Shown: in pieces, positions 6,645-9,355 of the stretch | How the letters are laid out: every line of letters starts with the position of its first letter | How positions within the stretch are numbered: position 1 is the first letter of the stretch | From: JBHIBC01 sp046758905 | GTDB taxonomy: Bacteria; Acidobacteriota; Polarisedimenticolia; Gp22-AA2 | Reading direction: 5' to 3' | DNA length: 9,355 bases | NCBI GenBank assembly: GCA_046758905.1 | Contig: JBHIBC010000092.1 | Coordinates: 1 to 9,355, forward strand | Made by a program: the position numbers and the translations under genes | Notes under the pieces: generated by a model | Seen by the model: only the letters and a program-made list of their open reading frames with translations | Databases searched by the model: none | What the model was told of the DNA's origin: nothing

Positions 6645-7103
6645 ATGATGAGCGGGAAGCCGCAAGTGACCGACGCCGCCAGGAGCGTGAAGCTGTTCAC
6701 GGTGGAGGAGGCGAACGCGCTCCTGCCGCGGATCCGGCCGGCCGTCGAGGAGATGGTCGCGACCTTCAGGGAGATCCGGGCCGAGATCCGGCAGGTCGCC
6801 GAGCGCGCCGGCTCGTCGGCCGCGAGCCCGGAGCTGTCGGATCTGCTCGAGGAGCGCGGCGTCGCACCGCGGCTGTTCGACAAGGTCCGGGAGATCATGG
6901 ACAGGATCCACGCCAGCGGCTGCCTGGTGAACGGCCCGGAGGCCGGCCTGGTCGACTTCCCCGCTCTGTACGGGAACGAGATCGTGTTCCTGTGCTGGAA
7001 GGTCGGCGAGCCGGGCGTGGCGCACTGGCACAGGATCCCGGACGGCTTCGCCGGCCGCCGGCCGCTCTTGGACCGCTCCGAGGAGGGAGGGGGGGTCCAC
7101 TGA
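6645..7103 (+). CDS. DUF2203 family protein
   Basis: The 152-residue soluble protein has the DUF2203 signature. It opens with KLFTVEEANALLPRIRP (16-32), continues with a long, probably coiled helical stretch of charged residues (about 33-65), a second helix (about 77-92), and then the conserved C-terminal part GLVDFPALYGNEIVFLCWK followed by GEPGVAHWHR and DGFAGRRPL (about 105-141). The function is unknown. The conserved Cys-Trp-Lys, the WH and the acidic and aromatic residues could form a binding site, but nothing proves it. Two consecutive ATGs (6645, 6648) are possible starts. GGAG at 6636-6639 is 5 nt from the first and 8 nt from the second, so the second may be the one used. The gene follows the Agl23-like gene by 42 nt and converges on the LOG gene, their stops being 16 nt apart. 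Confidence 0.85.
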   Translation: MMSGKPQVTDAARSVKLFTVEEANALLPRIRPAVEEMVATFREIRAEIRQVAERAGSSAASPELSDLLEERGVAPRLFDKVREIMDRIHASGCLVNGPEAGLVDFPALYGNEIVFLCWKVGEPGVAHWHRIPDGFAGRRPLLDRSEEGGGVH

Positions 7104-7119
7104 GGCGGGATCGGCCGGC

Positions 7120-7878
7120 CTAGCGCCGGGCGGCCGGGCCGTTGGCCTGCAGTCGCTTGCGGTATCCCTCCCGCACCAGGCGGCACACTTCGCGGGCGTC
7201 GTCGGTCACGGTGAACAGCGTCAGATCGGGCTCGACGATCATCTTCCGTCCGAGCATCTCCCTGACGATCCAGCGCAGCAGCCCCTTCCAGTAATCGCGG
7301 CCCACCAGGATCACCGGGAAGTTGTCGATCTTGTTGGTCTGCACGAGGGTCAGGGCCTCGAAGGCCTCGTCGAGAGTGCCGTACCCTCCCGGGAACACGA
7401 CGTAGGCGCAGGCGTACTTCATGAACATGACCTTGCGGGCGAAGAAGTAGTTGAAGTGGATCAGCGTGTCCAGGTGGCGGTTCGGCTCCTGCTCGAACGG
7501 CAGACGGATGTTGAGCCCGATGGAGGCGCCGCCCCCGCGCCGGGCCCCGAGGTTCGCGGCCTCCATGATCCCCGGCCCGCCGCCGGTGATGATCGAGAAG
7601 CCGTCGCGCCCTAGAGCCCGGGCCACCTCCACCGCCTTGCGGTAGATGCGGGTCCCCTTGCGGACCCGTGAGCCGCCGAAGATCGAGACCGCGGGCTCCA
7701 CCGGGCGCAGGGCCTCGAACCCCTCGACGAATTCCCCCATGATCTTGAAGACGGTCCAGGTATCCTTCGGGATGATGTCCTTCATCGACCGACCGCGGCG
7801 CAGCGGCCCGGTCCGGTCGGGCTCGGGGGTGGCGTCGGGCGCCGGAGATCGGCGCGCGGCCGCCTGCGATCGGCTCAT
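7120..7878 (-). CDS. LOG family protein (TIGR00730), putative nucleoside 5'-monophosphate phosphoribohydrolase
   Basis: This 252-residue Rossmann-fold protein belongs to the LOG/TIGR00730 family, whose studied members cleave the N-glycosidic bond of nucleoside 5'-monophosphates, including cytokinin precursors. Visible signatures are VSIFGGSR (64-71), TGGGPGIMEAAN (98-109), FARKVMFMK (146-154) and the family hallmark PGGYGTLDE (163-171). The probable catalytic Arg148 and Glu171 are present. DTWTVFKIMGEFVEGFE (39-55) is typical of the longer bacterial subgroup. ATG 7878 gives a 31-residue Arg/Pro/Ala-rich leader and has AGGAG only 3 nt upstream, which is unusually close. ATG 7785 (Met32) starts right at conserved sequence but has no good Shine-Dalgarno. 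The frame stays open far upstream, antisense to the methyltransferase gene, but that part is not coding. The natural substrate (purine, pyrimidine or cytokinin nucleotide) cannot be told. Confidence 0.9.
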   Translation of the reverse strand: MSRSQAAARRSPAPDATPEPDRTGPLRRGRSMKDIIPKDTWTVFKIMGEFVEGFEALRPVEPAVSIFGGSRVRKGTRIYRKAVEVARALGRDGFSIITGGGPGIMEAANLGARRGGGASIGLNIRLPFEQEPNRHLDTLIHFNYFFARKVMFMKYACAYVVFPGGYGTLDEAFEALTLVQTNKIDNFPVILVGRDYWKGLLRWIVREMLGRKMIVEPDLTLFTVTDDAREVCRLVREGYRKRLQANGPAARR

Positions 7879-7914
7879 GGACTCCTCGTGGGCCCTAGGT
7901 GTCGCGGCCGCTTG

Positions 7915-7943
7915 AATATAGGTCCGCGGCGATCGGCCCGCAA
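7915..7943 (-). promoter_or_regulatory. Putative promoter for the LOG gene
   Basis: On the minus strand TTGCGG (7943-7938) and TATATT (7920-7915, five of six matches) are spaced by 17 nt. Transcription would start near 7908, about 30 nt before ATG 7878, which supports the longer start. The same AT-rich patch is almost the only one in the 87-bp divergent gap. I could not identify a convincing plus-strand promoter for the methyltransferase in it. Confidence 0.45.
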
Positions 7944-7965
7944 CCGCGCGGCCCGGAGACACGGG

Positions 7966-9355
7966 ATGGGAGCAAGAGCGAGGGGCCGGGAGCGGCGGCC
8001 CGTCGGGCTGAGCCCCGGCGAGCGGATCGAGCTCGAGATCACCGACCTGGCGCTCGGGGCCCGGGGCGTCGGACGTCGGGAGGGCCTGGTGATGTTCGTG
8101 GACGGCGCCCTCGAGGGGGAGAGGGTTCAGGCGGAGGTCCGGCGGGTCCGGTCGGGCTATGCCGAGGCGGTCACGCGCTCGGTCCTGCGTTGCTCTCCGG
8201 ACCGCGTCGTCCCGCGGTGCGAGCACTACGGGCAGTGCGGCGGGTGCGATCTGCAGCACCTCGCGGCCGGCGCGCAAGGGCGCGCCAAGGCCGCGCAGCT
8301 GCGCGCGATCCTGCAGCGGGTGGCCCGCCTTCCGGATCCCGCCGTGGGCGAGGTGGCGCGGGGGTCGGAGCCCTGGGAGTACAGGTTCCGGATGGACCTC
8401 GACTGGGGCCTCGACCGAGCCGGCCGCCCGATCCTCGGGCTGCACCGAAGCGGGCGGAGCGATGCGGTCTTCGACCTGCGCACCTGTCACCTCATGTCGC
8501 GGGCGGCGAACCACATCGTCCGATGGACCGCGACCAGGGCCCGCGAGCTGCGGCTTCGGCCTCTCGATCGTCGGGCCCGGCGCGGCTTCCTCAGGCGGCT
8601 CAGCGTGCAGGAGGCGCGGGGGACCAGGGAGATCCTGCTCGGCATCGAGACCGCCCGCGGGGATCCGCCCGCCCTGCGGGGGCTGGCGCGCGAGCTCAGG
8701 CGGCGCTTCCCGCGCGTGGTGGGGGTGATCCGGAGGGAGACGGAGAGGGGCGGGCGTCCGCTCGGCGAGTCGATCCTCGACGGTCGCGATCACCTGTTCG
8801 AGGTCGTGGACGGCGACCGGTTCAGGGTCCCCGCCTCCGTGTTCTTCCAGCCCAGCGCCGCCGGCGCCGCGGCGCTGCGGCGCGAGGTGATGGCGGCGCT
8901 CGACCCCGCACCCGGGGGGTCGGTCCTGGAGCTGTTCTGCGGCGTCGGCCTGTTCACCCTCGCCGTGGCGCGGCGGGCCTCCACGGTCACCGCGGTGGAG
9001 GGATCCAGGGACGCGATCGCCGCCGCCCGCGAGAACCTGAAGGCCGCCGACCTGCACAACGTGCGGCTCGTCGGGGGGGACGTCAAAGAGGCCCTGCCCG
9101 GGCTGCTGCGCGAGGGGCGCTGGGACGCCCTGCTCGTGGACCCGCCGCGCGCCGGCCTGAGCGCCGCGAGCCTGGGCCTCATCGCCGGCGCGGGGATAAG
9201 GCGGATGGTGTACGTCTCCTGCGATCCCGGGACGTTGGCACGCGACCTGCGAGCCCTGGGGGAGCGCGGAAGGTTCGTGCCGCGCTCCATCGTCCCGGTG
9301 GACCTGTTCCCCCAGACGCGCCACATCGAGTGCGTCGTCGGTCTGCACCGGAGCG
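7966..9355 (+). CDS. rlmD: 23S rRNA (uracil-C5)-methyltransferase, RlmD/RumA type (3' end cut by window)
   Basis: The frame runs 463 codons without a stop to the window edge. The product methylates a uridine C5 in 23S rRNA using S-adenosylmethionine (U1939 for E. coli RlmD). The N-terminus holds a TRAM RNA-binding domain (about 15-75). An iron-sulfur cluster site follows, with C85, C91 and C94 (CEHYGQCGGC) and the fourth ligand C174. The methyltransferase domain shows Q295 in VFFQPS, motif I LELFCGVG (321-328), VDPPRAGLS (391-399), YVSCDP (416-421) with the nucleophile C419, and QTRHIE with the general base E455. All key residues are intact, and by comparison with the 433-residue E. coli enzyme only a few residues should be missing. 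ATG 7966 has GGAG (7955-7958) 7 nt upstream. RlmC, RlmCD or TrmA specificity cannot be fully excluded, but the Fe-S cluster plus TRAM domain favours the RlmD/RlmCD branch. It is divergent from the LOG gene by 87 bp. Confidence 0.93.
   Translation, partial: MGARARGRERRPVGLSPGERIELEITDLALGARGVGRREGLVMFVDGALEGERVQAEVRRVRSGYAEAVTRSVLRCSPDRVVPRCEHYGQCGGCDLQHLAAGAQGRAKAAQLRAILQRVARLPDPAVGEVARGSEPWEYRFRMDLDWGLDRAGRPILGLHRSGRSDAVFDLRTCHLMSRAANHIVRWTATRARELRLRPLDRRARRGFLRRLSVQEARGTREILLGIETARGDPPALRGLARELRRRFPRVVGVIRRETERGGRPLGESILDGRDHLFEVVDGDRFRVPASVFFQPSAAGAAALRREVMAALDPAPGGSVLELFCGVGLFTLAVARRASTVTAVEGSRDAIAAARENLKAADLHNVRLVGGDVKEALPGLLREGRWDALLVDPPRAGLSAASLGLIAGAGIRRMVYVSCDPGTLARDLRALGERGRFVPRSIVPVDLFPQTRHIECVVGLHRS

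Noticed and set aside
7113..7140. Hairpin between the convergent DUF2203 and LOG gene ends
   Set aside because: GGCCGGCC and GGCCGGGCC can pair with one bulge, but there is no T-tract on either strand, and such GC pairings arise easily by chance in this sequence.
7879..9348. 490-codon upstream extension of the LOG frame on the minus strand
   Set aside because: It is antisense to the methyltransferase gene, which has intact catalytic motifs. The extension is low-complexity, and LOG proteins are not that long.

Overview
The window is very G+C-rich DNA (about 70% by eye) from a Gram-negative, two-membrane bacterium. It encodes an Omp85-type outer-membrane barrel with POTRA-like repeats and a second small outer-membrane beta-barrel. 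No rRNA, tRNA, phage, IS or CRISPR signal is visible. The gene mix (Omp85, YjbQ, DUF2203, LOG, RlmD, plus a DUF2298/Agl23-type glycosyltransferase-like pair) would suit an uncultured Acidobacteriota-like or deltaproteobacterial lineage. That placement is inference; the sequence does not fix the phylum.

Layout. (1) 104-1792, minus strand: Omp85/BamA-superfamily protein, preceded by a strong -35-like box. (2) From a 190-bp divergent intergenic region, a plus-strand series begins: a small secreted beta-barrel protein (1983-2579), a YjbQ/UPF0047 protein 8 nt later (2588-3007), a DUF2298 'YYY' polytopic membrane protein (3088-5151), a TIGR03663/Agl23-like membrane protein overlapping it by 4 nt (5148-6602), and a DUF2203 protein (6645-7103) that appears to have its own promoter. 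(3) A LOG-family Rossmann protein (7120-7878, minus strand) converges on DUF2203. It is divergent, across 87 bp, from an RlmD-type 23S rRNA uracil-C5 methyltransferase (7966 to the window end, plus strand), which lacks only its last residues or stop codon here.

How the genes may work together. The left part is envelope-oriented: two outer-membrane proteins and two many-pass inner-membrane proteins of families known to co-occur and suspected to act in lipid-linked sugar transfer or flipping. The right part is housekeeping: nucleotide hydrolysis or salvage and rRNA modification. The most notable item is the translationally coupled DUF2298-Agl23 pair, a poorly characterised putative glycosylation module, here in a diderm bacterium. 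I found no wholly new system. Several very long open frames antisense to the real genes are by-products of the high G+C content and were rejected.
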